Below are positions 50,610-58,211 of a stretch of 64,000 bases of DNA, piece by piece. Position numbers and translations under genes: made by a program. The notes below the pieces were generated by a model, which worked only from the letters and a program-made list of their open reading frames with translations, was not told the origin of the DNA and ran no database searches. Within the stretch, counting starts at the first letter, position 1, and each line of letters opens with the position of its first letter. Location: the NCBI GenBank assembly GCA_049299095.1, contig JBAQWV010000065.1, positions 35,470-99,469 on the forward strand, given 5' to 3'. Origin of the DNA: JAAEKA01 sp049299095. GTDB taxonomy: Bacteria; Chloroflexota; Anaerolineae; JAAEKA01.

Positions 50610-51080
50610 TTAGTCTTCTGGTAACTCGTCCCATTCGCTGACAGCCCACGCGCCGACCGCAATGATCAGCTTAATCTGACCTTCCGCGGAGAAGACCAGT
50701 GCCAGCGCGCCATCCTCTGTCTGCGCGACTTCGCTCAGCTCCGCCGAAGCATCGGCCAGTTCCACCAGCGCGGCTTCCAGCGCCGTGATGCCCACAATGG
50801 GGTCTTCCTGCTCAGCCTGGAACAGGCTCGCGCCGTACAGTTCCAGCAGCGTGTTGTCGTCCAGGTACAGATCGAGATCAATGACAACGCGGTTTTCGGG
50901 CGCAGGCGCCTCTTCCTCGATTTCATCAGCCAGCGAGCTGTCCCAGAAGGCCAATCCGACCACGACTGCACCCTCGGAAACTGCCAACTCATCATACGCT
51001 TCGTCGGTCAGTTCGGTGTGCAGCATTTCATCGGACAGGTCGTCCATAATCTCTTCAGTGCCGTTAGGACTATCCATCAT
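50610..51080 (-). CDS. Acidic protein of unknown function
   Basis: A 156-residue, strongly acidic protein, rich in Glu, Asp, Ala and Leu with few Lys or Arg. The first 45 residues are low-complexity and likely disordered. A segment, VVIDLDLYLDDNTLLELYGA (about 65-84), has alternating acidic and hydrophobic residues. No signal peptide, membrane segment or known motif was seen. AAGGAGAAACACC before the ATG pair gives a good ribosome-binding site, supporting that the gene is real. It is a single-gene transcript ending at the hairpin at 50470-50512. I do not recognise a family. Confidence 0.65.
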   Translation of the reverse strand: MMDSPNGTEEIMDDLSDEMLHTELTDEAYDELAVSEGAVVVGLAFWDSSLADEIEEEAPAPENRVVIDLDLYLDDNTLLELYGASLFQAEQEDPIVGITALEAALVELADASAELSEVAQTEDGALALVFSAEGQIKLIIAVGAWAVSEWDELPED

Positions 51081-51222
51081 GGTGTTTCTCCTTGGTTTAC
51101 TTACCCAATCAGCCCCTCCGGCGCTGCCGAAGGTAACGCAATGATTGAATGGAATGTTTTTTCAGATCAAGACACTGTAAGTCTTCGTGTGCCGACTTGC
51201 GGTGTCAAAGTTCTTTTGATTT

Positions 51223-52233
51223 TTATGCGCGCGGGCTAACGATCATGCGCGAGGGAATGGTCGCCTGCTTAATGCGGTCGCCTACGGCCACGAAGTCGCT
51301 CCACAGTACCGGTATGCCGCGGTCAACGAATAAATTCGGCCCATCCTGCAAATGATAGTGCAGATGTGGCCCTGGTGAATGGCCGGAGTTGCCCACTGCG
51401 GCCACCGGCTGGCCCTTTTTCACCATCTCGCCCTTGCGAACCAGCACGCTGCCTGCCTTTAAGTGCGCCAGATAGCTGAATTCGCCGTAGCCGTGGCCGA
51501 TCACCACCACGTTGCCAGCCAGGCGGCTGGCATCATCGCCCAGTTGCTCCGCAGAAAGAGGCTGGCCGGGCTGCTGATCGGGCATGTCATCGCGCACCAG
51601 CACCACCTTGCCTCCCGCAGGAGCCAGCACCGGCTGGCCGTAGCCGTAATGATCTTCGTTGTGCAGGCCATTGCCCGCGAAAGTCTGCCCATTGTCGCCC
51701 AGTTTAACGAAATCATAGGCGAAAGGCCAGCTCACCGGGTCGGCCTTGTGGGTGGAAGACCAGTCGTTGCTGGTGATTGCCCACCATGCGCCGTCTGCCA
51801 GTGGCAAGCGCAGCCGGGCGCGCTGCGTGTGATAGACCAGCGGCACTTCCAACGCAGCGGAAACCGCGGCCTGCGTTTCATAGTCGTAGCCCGCCACGCT
51901 GATGCGCACCTGGCTAAGTGGCAGCGCGCCCTGTTCCAGGAAATAGCAACGCGGGATTACCAGCCCCATGCCGGGGGCCACACCGTATTGACCTGCTGTC
52001 ACTTCGTGCATAGCCGCCTGGCCGAGGCGTTGACGCACCATCACGACGTGTTCGTTTTGATCATACACGCGCCAGACTACGTCAGTTAGCACTACGGGAC
52101 GGTTGGCAGTGATACCCAGATCGAAGACGAATTCCTGCATTGGGCCGAGGCCGGGGTGCGGCAACTGCTCATAGCGCGCCACGTAGATGTGGGCGGGACG
52201 GGTTTCAAGGCGGAGTTCGGCCGTTTCACTCAC
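51223..52233 (-). CDS. M23 (LytM-type) peptidase-domain protein
   Basis: A 336-residue protein. The C-terminal half has an M23 fold: HNEDHYGYGQPVLAPAGGKVVLV (about 190-212, given in part), GNVVVIGHGYGEFSYLAHL and the zinc HxH in GHSPGPHLHYHLQ. The expected first His-x(3)-Asp could be His/Asp in that first segment. The N-terminal half (about 1-150) is a beta-rich region of unknown type. There is no signal peptide or membrane helix, odd for a murein hydrolase, so the substrate may be non-murein or export may use another route. It overlaps the upstream unknown gene by 8 bp. Confidence 0.8.
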   Translation of the reverse strand: MSETAELRLETRPAHIYVARYEQLPHPGLGPMQEFVFDLGITANRPVVLTDVVWRVYDQNEHVVMVRQRLGQAAMHEVTAGQYGVAPGMGLVIPRCYFLEQGALPLSQVRISVAGYDYETQAAVSAALEVPLVYHTQRARLRLPLADGAWWAITSNDWSSTHKADPVSWPFAYDFVKLGDNGQTFAGNGLHNEDHYGYGQPVLAPAGGKVVLVRDDMPDQQPGQPLSAEQLGDDASRLAGNVVVIGHGYGEFSYLAHLKAGSVLVRKGEMVKKGQPVAAVGNSGHSPGPHLHYHLQDGPNLFVDRGIPVLWSDFVAVGDRIKQATIPSRMIVSPRA

Positions 52234-52954
52234 GTTTCTGCTCCTTCGTCGGCTTGAACTCGTTGCTGAAGCGTTGCAGCACGGTCTTCATCTCCTGGCA
52301 AATCTCACCGAAGGCAATGTGTAGCAGCGCCGGATCGCTCAGTTCCTCTTCCAGCACCCAGACATGCCCAGCTTTGATGCTAGACAATTGCAGCTCTTCG
52401 CCGGTGAACAAGGCTTTCGCTTCCACGCCCACGATGTTGTCATGCACAACGACATCGGTGAACAGTTGGCGGATGCGGCGCGCGGTGCGTTCAATGCCTT
52501 CGTCGTTGTCGAGGTGACGCACAAACTCAAAAGGCAGCAGGTATTCGACTTCAAGCTCGGTAAACAGGCTGGCGTTCTGCTGGCGATGCCGGCACGGCGT
52601 GTTTTCGTCGTGGTACATGTCACACAGCACTTCATCGCCATAAAGGCTGAGCGCCGTGTATTCCGCAGGCCAGTAAAAATGCACTTCCACCCACAAATCC
52701 ACTGGATGCGGCCAGTCTTGCGGCACACAGGACGCGCTAAAGCGGCGTTCGAGTGTGGTGGTGTCGAGCGTGCTGGCAACCTCAAACAGGCGCAGCCCAG
52801 CCTGGCTGGCAGCATGGAACAGTGCGCCAACGATCATCTCGTAGCCGACATAGCTTAATGGCGCATCAGGCTCGAGCGGAGCTTCCACCAGAAACTCTTC
52901 CGGGAACAATGGTTCGATTGGTTGTTTGCGCTTGGGCGTGCCGTTGGTAGCCAT
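52226..52954 (-). CDS. Protein of unknown function, coupled to the M23 gene
   Basis: A 242-residue soluble protein. ATG 52954 follows GGAGTAAGGC; the longer reading crosses the promoter. No signal peptide or transmembrane segment is seen. Residues 90-130 are aromatic and acidic (VDLWVEVHFYWPAEYTALSL is visible), and two Cys and several His/Asp residues lie near 120-135. I recognise no family. The 8-bp overlap with the M23-domain gene suggests the two products act together. A promoter lies about 46 bp upstream. Confidence 0.6.
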   Translation of the reverse strand: MATNGTPKRKQPIEPLFPEEFLVEAPLEPDAPLSYVGYEMIVGALFHAASQAGLRLFEVASTLDTTTLERRFSASCVPQDWPHPVDLWVEVHFYWPAEYTALSLYGDEVLCDMYHDENTPCRHRQQNASLFTELEVEYLLPFEFVRHLDNDEGIERTARRIRQLFTDVVVHDNIVGVEAKALFTGEELQLSSIKAGHVWVLEEELSDPALLHIAFGEICQEMKTVLQRFSNEFKPTKEQKRE

Positions 52955-52999
52955 TTGCCTTACTCCATACGAATCTGCCCGGCCAAGCCGGGCCAACGC

Positions 53000-53028
53000 A
53001 TCATAGCACACACGACAGGTAGCGGCAA
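53000..53028 (-). promoter_or_regulatory. Promoter of the unknown-M23 gene pair
   Basis: TTGCCG (53028-53023), 17-bp spacer, TATGAT (53005-53000) on the minus strand, directly after the lysK stop. A GCCCGGC/GCCGGGC hairpin (about 52977-52994) follows in the transcribed leader. Confidence 0.6.
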
Positions 53029-53036
53029 TTTTGTGG

Positions 53037-54131
53037 CTAATTGATTGTAGACGCAGGTGCAGTCAGTCGCCGGAGGGCGTCAGCCAACACCCCCACCGCG
53101 CGCAGCCACTCGGCGATTTCGACATGTTCCTCCGGCGTGTGATCAAGCGCGCTGTCGCCCGGACCATATGCCAGGATCGGGCACTGCCAGACCGGCGCCA
53201 CCACATTCATGTCAGATGTGCCGGTCTTGAGCAGGAAGCCAGGATCGCCGCCCGCGCTGCGAATGCCGGCCAGAAATGCACGCACCAGAACCGTGTTTTT
53301 CTCTGCGCGATAGGCCGGTTCGCCGCCATGAAAACGCACCACAGCGGGCGCCACCAGCGGCTCCAACCAGCGTTGCAGCGCGTCGGGCGGCAGGTGCAGC
53401 GGCAGGCGAAACCCGATTTCCAGCTCCGCTCGCTCGATCAAACCGTCACTGTGCGCAGCAAAATGGCGCAGCGTGGCTTGCACCTGCTCCCAAATACGCG
53501 GATAACCGCTATTCAGCGCGGCCAGCGCCTCCTGTATTCGTTGCCAGAAGGCAAAAGCCAGTTCTGGTGCACTGGCCGCGGGGCCAGCGGTATGGCTCAT
53601 ACTGCGCGTAAACTCCACATGCGCCAGCAGGCGTCCCTTGTAGCCGAGAGTCACGCGTTGCCAGCCCGACGGCTCACCGATCACCACCAGATCAGGACGA
53701 CGGGATACCGCCACCGCGCGCGCACCGCGCGAGCTGGCGCTTTCTTCTTCCACCGCGCCGACTACCGCAATGCGCCACCCCGGTTGCGGCCCGACCAGCG
53801 CCGCAGCGGTGGCAAATGCAGCCAGCGGGCCTTTGGCATCCACTGCACCGCGGCCATACAGCTTGCCGTCCTGCTCAAGCACCGGTGGAAAGCCCCCCAC
53901 CGTATCAATATGGCCGAGCAACAGCACCTCGCGCACAGCCGCGGGCGCGTCTGGTGGCTCAAGAATGCCTACCGCGTTGCCGGCTGTATCGCTGGCCGCA
54001 GCCAGGCCGTGCGCCTGCATCCAGCCGACGAGATGCTGCACCGCGGCACTTTCGTCGCCGGAGAGCGAGGGGGTTTCGATCAGCTCGCGTAGCAGGCGCA
54101 AGCCATCAGCCAGAATTGGAGAAGCGGTCAT
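53037..54131 (-). CDS. lysK: [LysW]-lysine/ornithine hydrolase (LysK)
   Basis: A 364-residue M20-family metallopeptidase that releases lysine from the carrier protein LysW. Metal ligands are seen in LLGHIDTVGG (about 70-79) and YGRGAVDAKGPLAAF (about 91-105). EEES (about 127-130) holds the catalytic Glu, IGEPSGW is the next ligand, and DHTPEEHV near the C-terminus is the last. Length and motifs fit LysK rather than ArgE or DapE, and its place in the lys operon supports this. The start ATG overlaps the stop of the homoisocitrate dehydrogenase gene by 4 bp. It is the last gene of the operon. Confidence 0.92.
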   Translation of the reverse strand: MTASPILADGLRLLRELIETPSLSGDESAAVQHLVGWMQAHGLAAASDTAGNAVGILEPPDAPAAVREVLLLGHIDTVGGFPPVLEQDGKLYGRGAVDAKGPLAAFATAAALVGPQPGWRIAVVGAVEEESASSRGARAVAVSRRPDLVVIGEPSGWQRVTLGYKGRLLAHVEFTRSMSHTAGPAASAPELAFAFWQRIQEALAALNSGYPRIWEQVQATLRHFAAHSDGLIERAELEIGFRLPLHLPPDALQRWLEPLVAPAVVRFHGGEPAYRAEKNTVLVRAFLAGIRSAGGDPGFLLKTGTSDMNVVAPVWQCPILAYGPGDSALDHTPEEHVEIAEWLRAVGVLADALRRLTAPASTIN

Positions 54132-55141
54132 GCGATTTCCTCCAGACGCTGCAAAATGGCCGTGGTCACCTGATCGGTGGTCGCGCTACCGCCCAGATCG
54201 GGCGGCAGGCAGCCCGCGGCAAGAACGCTCTGCACTGCCCCGCGCACACGATCTGCGGCTGTGGCCTGCTGGACATGCTCCAGCAGCAGCGCCACGGACA
54301 AGATCGCCCCGATGGGGTTGGCAATGCCGCGTCCGGCGATATCTGGCGCGCTGCCATGCACCGGCTCGAACACCGCCACACCATCCGCGCCAAGGTTGGC
54401 CGACGGCGCAATCCCCAGCCCCCCTGCCAATCCCGCAGCTAGATCGGACAGGATGTCGCCGAACAGGTTGGTGGTGACGAGCACAGCGAAGCGCGCGGGT
54501 TCCTTGACCAGCCACATAGCCGCGGCGTCTACCAGCATTTCCTCCGTGGACACATCGGGGTACTGCGCGGCCACGTCCAGACAGGCAGTGCGAAATAACC
54601 CGTCGCTGAGCTTGAGGACATTGGCTTTATGGACGACGGTTACGTGCGCGGGCTGGCCGCGGCGCGCGCCCGCGCGCGCCTGCGTGAAGGCCACATGAGC
54701 GATGCGCTCGCTGGCTCGGCGGGTGATGACGCGTTCGGCAATCGCCATATCCGCGCCCTCCAGCCGTTCTCGCCCGCTGTATAGCCCCTCGCTGTTTTCC
54801 CGTACCAGCAACAGATCAAATGACCGCGCGCCGGGCAGCGCCGCGGTAGGCCGCAGATTGGCATACAGATCAAAGTGCTTGCGGAGGGCCAGAATGGGCG
54901 ATTGGTAGCCCGCCACCACGGTGCTGGGCGATTGCGTTGCGCCGAACAGGGTGGCGTCGGCTGCGGCCACTGCGGCCAGCGTCGCCGCGGGCAGCGCCGT
55001 ACCGGTGCGGCTGAAACAATCCCACCCCGCCTCGGCTTGCACCAAGCGCGCCGCCGGCAGCACCGCGGCCAGCACGCGTGCGGCTGCCGGGATCACCTCT
55101 TGCCCCACACCGTCGCCGGGGATCAGGCAAATCGTAGTCAT
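54128..55141 (-). CDS. Homoisocitrate dehydrogenase
   Basis: A 337-residue beta-decarboxylating dehydrogenase. TTICLIPGDGVGQEVIPAA is the opening, SPILALRKHFDLYANLRP is the substrate helix with the usual arginines, VRENSEGLYSGRE follows, and DAAAMWLV and TTNLFGDILSDLAAGLAGG hold the Mg-binding Asp residues. The ALRKHFDLYANLRP form resembles homoisocitrate rather than isopropylmalate or isocitrate enzymes. It would oxidise homoisocitrate to 2-oxoadipate. It overlaps the homoaconitase gene by 4 bp at 55138-55141 and lysK by 4 bp. Context makes the lysine role strong; activity on isocitrate as well is possible. Confidence 0.9.
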   Translation of the reverse strand: MTTICLIPGDGVGQEVIPAAARVLAAVLPAARLVQAEAGWDCFSRTGTALPAATLAAVAAADATLFGATQSPSTVVAGYQSPILALRKHFDLYANLRPTAALPGARSFDLLLVRENSEGLYSGRERLEGADMAIAERVITRRASERIAHVAFTQARAGARRGQPAHVTVVHKANVLKLSDGLFRTACLDVAAQYPDVSTEEMLVDAAAMWLVKEPARFAVLVTTNLFGDILSDLAAGLAGGLGIAPSANLGADGVAVFEPVHGSAPDIAGRGIANPIGAILSVALLLEHVQQATAADRVRGAVQSVLAAGCLPPDLGGSATTDQVTTAILQRLEEIA

Positions 55142-57027
55142 GCTGCCTCCCGCACCATCAGCATGGGCAGCAAGCCACCCGCGGCCAAAATTGCAGCCAC
55201 CGAGGGGGAAAAGGGTGCGAACGCGAATTCGCCTGCCGCGCACTGGATAGTATAGCGCGTTAAATCCACGCTGACCTGCTCGCCGGGCTGGATTGCCGCC
55301 ACCGCCTCCGGGCAGACGATGGGCAGCAAGCCGTTGTTGATGGCATTGCGGAAATAGATGCGGGCAAAGGACGCGGCAATCAGCACGCGCACCCCCGCGG
55401 CCCGCAGGCAGGTGACCGCCTGCTCGCGGCTGGAGCCACACCCCCAATTGCGTCCGCCCACCAGAATGTCGCCTGGCTGCACCGTCGCAGCAAAAGCGGG
55501 GTCGAGGTCTTCCAGCGCGTGCTGTGCCATCTCGGCTTCTTCCTTGATCGTGTAGGTGTACTTGCCGGGGAAAATCACGTCGGTGTTGACATCATCGCCG
55601 TACACCCAGGCGCGACCCGCGTGGTGAGCAGTATGCGAACCGGCAGGCTGCGCGGGCGGGGCCGCGCTTGATGCTGGCACGGTGGGGGCGGAGTGCGCCA
55701 GGGGGCGGTCTTGCTGACGGCTGGGGTAGACGGTCGCCGGAGCCAGCGCAGCCGGATGGGCGATGTGTCCCAGCACCGCGCTGGCTGCTACTACTGCCGG
55801 ACTGGCAAGGTAGATGCTGCTTTCGCGGTTGCCCATGCGCCCGCGGAAGTTGCGGTTGGCGCTGCTAATCACGGTTTCACCGGAGGCAGGCACACCAAAA
55901 TGGTTGCCCATGCACGGCCCGCAGCCGGGTGTGCCGATCATCGCCCCGGCGGCCACAAAGGTCGCGATATACCCCGCGGCCAGTGCGTCCTGCATCACCT
56001 GGCTGGAGGCAGGGATCACCAACAGTCGTGTGCCCGCGGCGATGCGCCGCACCTGTCCATCGGGCGCACGCAGCACCGCAGCCGCCGCGGCTAAATCTTC
56101 CAGCCGTCCATTGGTGCATGTGCCGATGAAAGCTTGGTCCACGCGCACTTCACCGAGTTGCGAGAGCGGCAGTACATTGGCTGGGTTGTGCGGCGCAGCC
56201 ACCAGCGGCTCCAGCGCGGCGAGGTCAAGCGTGTGTTGGGCCAGATAGCTTGCGCCTGGGTCGGGGTAAAGCGCGTCCGCGGGGTTGACTGCCTGGCCGC
56301 GCGCGGCCAGGCGCGTGTTCAGCCAGGCGAATACGGTTTCGTCTGGCTCCAGGTACGCACTTTTTGCGCCTGCTTCGGCCAGCAGATTGGGCAGCACCAT
56401 GCGGCTTTCCAGACTGAGGGTGCGCAGGCCCGGCCCACCGATCTCCACGGCGCGATAGATGCCCGCTTCGGGGCCTAGCAGCTTGAGGAGCCAAAGACCC
56501 AAGTCCTTGGCAGTGACGCCGGAGGGCAGCGCGCCAACAAGCTCAACGCGGATTGTCTCAGGCACGCGCAGCCATAGCGCGCCGGTGGCCCAGAGCGCGG
56601 CCACCTCGCTGCGCCCAATGCCCGCGCCGAACGCGCCCAGCCAACCGAAATGCGTGGTGTGGCTGTCTGCACCGAGGATCATCTGACCAGGCAACACCAA
56701 CGCTTCTTCGCTCAATACCTGATGACAGATACCGCGGCCCGCGTCGAAAAAATGGGCGATGCCTTGCTCGGCTACGAAGCGGCGCACCTCCGCGTGGTTC
56801 TGCGCATGGTCTGCGCTGGGCGCAGGCACCGCGTGATCCAGCGTGATCGCCAGCCGCTGTGGATACCGGACGCGCGTGCGTCCCAGGCTGCGAAACAGCC
56901 GCGCTATGGCCGCGGTGTTGTCGTGGCTCAAGATTACGTCCGGCTGCACGTCAACGATCTGACCGACTGCGACGTGCGGCAGCCCCGCAGCGCGCGCCAG
57001 TGCCTTTTGCACAAAGGTAGCTAGCAT
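55138..57027 (-). CDS. Homoaconitase, large and small subunits fused (LysT-LysU)
   Basis: A 629-residue single chain. Residues 1 to about 420 are an aconitase-type catalytic part with HDNTAAIARLF, LGADSHTTHFGWLGAFGAGIG and the 4Fe-4S cysteines in FIGTCTNGR and GCGPCMGNHFG. A linker of about 45 residues, rich in Ala, Pro and Ser, follows. Residues from about 470 to 629 are the swivel (small-subunit) domain, with DDVNTDVIFPGKYT and GGRNWGCGSSREQAV. In Thermus the homoaconitase parts are separate LysT and LysU, so this is a fusion in the order of a two-gene pair. It converts homocitrate via homoaconitate to homoisocitrate. The start is ATG 57027, overlapping the synthase gene by 7 bp. Isopropylmalate isomerase is the alternative, but operon context opposes it. 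Confidence 0.9.
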   Translation of the reverse strand: MLATFVQKALARAAGLPHVAVGQIVDVQPDVILSHDNTAAIARLFRSLGRTRVRYPQRLAITLDHAVPAPSADHAQNHAEVRRFVAEQGIAHFFDAGRGICHQVLSEEALVLPGQMILGADSHTTHFGWLGAFGAGIGRSEVAALWATGALWLRVPETIRVELVGALPSGVTAKDLGLWLLKLLGPEAGIYRAVEIGGPGLRTLSLESRMVLPNLLAEAGAKSAYLEPDETVFAWLNTRLAARGQAVNPADALYPDPGASYLAQHTLDLAALEPLVAAPHNPANVLPLSQLGEVRVDQAFIGTCTNGRLEDLAAAAAVLRAPDGQVRRIAAGTRLLVIPASSQVMQDALAAGYIATFVAAGAMIGTPGCGPCMGNHFGVPASGETVISSANRNFRGRMGNRESSIYLASPAVVAASAVLGHIAHPAALAPATVYPSRQQDRPLAHSAPTVPASSAAPPAQPAGSHTAHHAGRAWVYGDDVNTDVIFPGKYTYTIKEEAEMAQHALEDLDPAFAATVQPGDILVGGRNWGCGSSREQAVTCLRAAGVRVLIAASFARIYFRNAINNGLLPIVCPEAVAAIQPGEQVSVDLTRYTIQCAAGEFAFAPFSPSVAAILAAGGLLPMLMVREAA

Positions 57028-58184
57028 ACGGCGACCTCTGCTTGCTCGGCATGAGACCACTGGCGCAGCAGGTTGTCTACGTCGTCCAACGTGAGCGCGC
57101 GCTCGTCGGCCAGCACCTTGATGTGCTGCGTCAGCACCTTGACCTGCGCTTCGCTCAACTCCAGCCCCAACTGGTCGGCGCGTGCCTTGACCGCGTTCCA
57201 GCCAGTCAGGCGATGCGCGATGGAAATGTAGCGGTTAAGGCCGAAATCGTGCGGATCGAGCGCCTCGTAGGTTTCCGGCGCATTGAGTAGCGCCTTGGCG
57301 TGGATACCGGCCTTGTGGGTGAACGCGCTATAGCCTGTAACCTGGTTGTTGAAGGGAATGTCCACACCGACCATTTCGGCTACCATCATGTCCAGATTGC
57401 GCAACTGGTTCAGGTGATATTTGGCCTGCGTGGCCGCGCGGTCGTAGGTGTACATGCGCGCCACGAAACCGCCCAGCGAAGGGATGCCGTTGCGTTCACC
57501 GATGCCCAGCACGGTGGTGTCAATGTGGGTGGCACCGGCTTCCAGCGCGGAAAAGGCATTGGCGATGGCGCAGCCGGAGTCGTTGTGGCCGTGGAACTCG
57601 ATATCGCAGGCTGTCAGGCGGCGCAATGTACCGACCAGACGGCTCACCTGCGACGGAGTAGCAATGCCCACCGTGTCCGCGGTGCCCAGCCGATCTACGA
57701 CACCGAGTTTGTCCACGGCCAAATAGACGCGCAACAGCTCGCTTTCCTCGCTGCGAAAGGAGTCTTCTGTGCTGAAGCGCAGCTCGATGCCCGGCGCCTG
57801 CTGGCGAATCCAGGGCAGCACCTCCGCGGCCAGCTCGATGATTTCATCAATGCTCTTGCCGTGGCTGAACTGGCGCAACCGTGAGGAGGTGCCGATCACC
57901 ACGTCAATGCCGTCCACGCCGGCATCCAGAGCGACCTCGGCATCCTCTTTGTGACAGCGGATGTGCGTGAGGACACGGGCGTGCAGATTCAGACGGGTGA
58001 TGGTGCGCAGATCGGCCAGACTGCCCGGTGACGCTTGCGGCGATGTCAGCTCCAGGTATTCCACGCCGAATTCATCCAGTGCCTGTGCAATGCGGATCTT
58101 CTGGTCAGTGTTAAATGCTGCATTGATGAACTGTTCGCCTTCGCGCAGGGTTGAGTCGATAATGGCATAACGGTCAAGGGACAT
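57021..58184 (-). CDS. Homocitrate synthase
   Basis: A 387-residue DRE-TIM metallolyase joining acetyl-CoA and 2-oxoglutarate, the first step of the alpha-aminoadipate route. DSTLREGEQF (10-19) is the metal-binding start, RFSTEDSFRSEESELL is typical of homocitrate synthases (isopropylmalate synthases read FSPEDA), and HGHNDSGCAIANAFSALEAGATHIDTT (given in part) holds the His-x-His ligands. GIGERNGIPSLGG follows. The long LeuA regulatory domain is missing; a C-terminal helical part of about 80 residues is present. It starts 27 bp after the lysZJ stop and overlaps the homoaconitase gene by 7 bp. Confidence 0.93.
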   Translation of the reverse strand: MSLDRYAIIDSTLREGEQFINAAFNTDQKIRIAQALDEFGVEYLELTSPQASPGSLADLRTITRLNLHARVLTHIRCHKEDAEVALDAGVDGIDVVIGTSSRLRQFSHGKSIDEIIELAAEVLPWIRQQAPGIELRFSTEDSFRSEESELLRVYLAVDKLGVVDRLGTADTVGIATPSQVSRLVGTLRRLTACDIEFHGHNDSGCAIANAFSALEAGATHIDTTVLGIGERNGIPSLGGFVARMYTYDRAATQAKYHLNQLRNLDMMVAEMVGVDIPFNNQVTGYSAFTHKAGIHAKALLNAPETYEALDPHDFGLNRYISIAHRLTGWNAVKARADQLGLELSEAQVKVLTQHIKVLADERALTLDDVDNLLRQWSHAEQAEVAVC

Positions 58185-58211
58185 AGCAACCTCGTGATGA
58201 ATAGGGAATGA

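Noticed and set aside
53031..54092. 353-codon frame antisense to lysK
   Set aside because: It is a shadow of the M20 peptidase gene and shows no domain or start signal.
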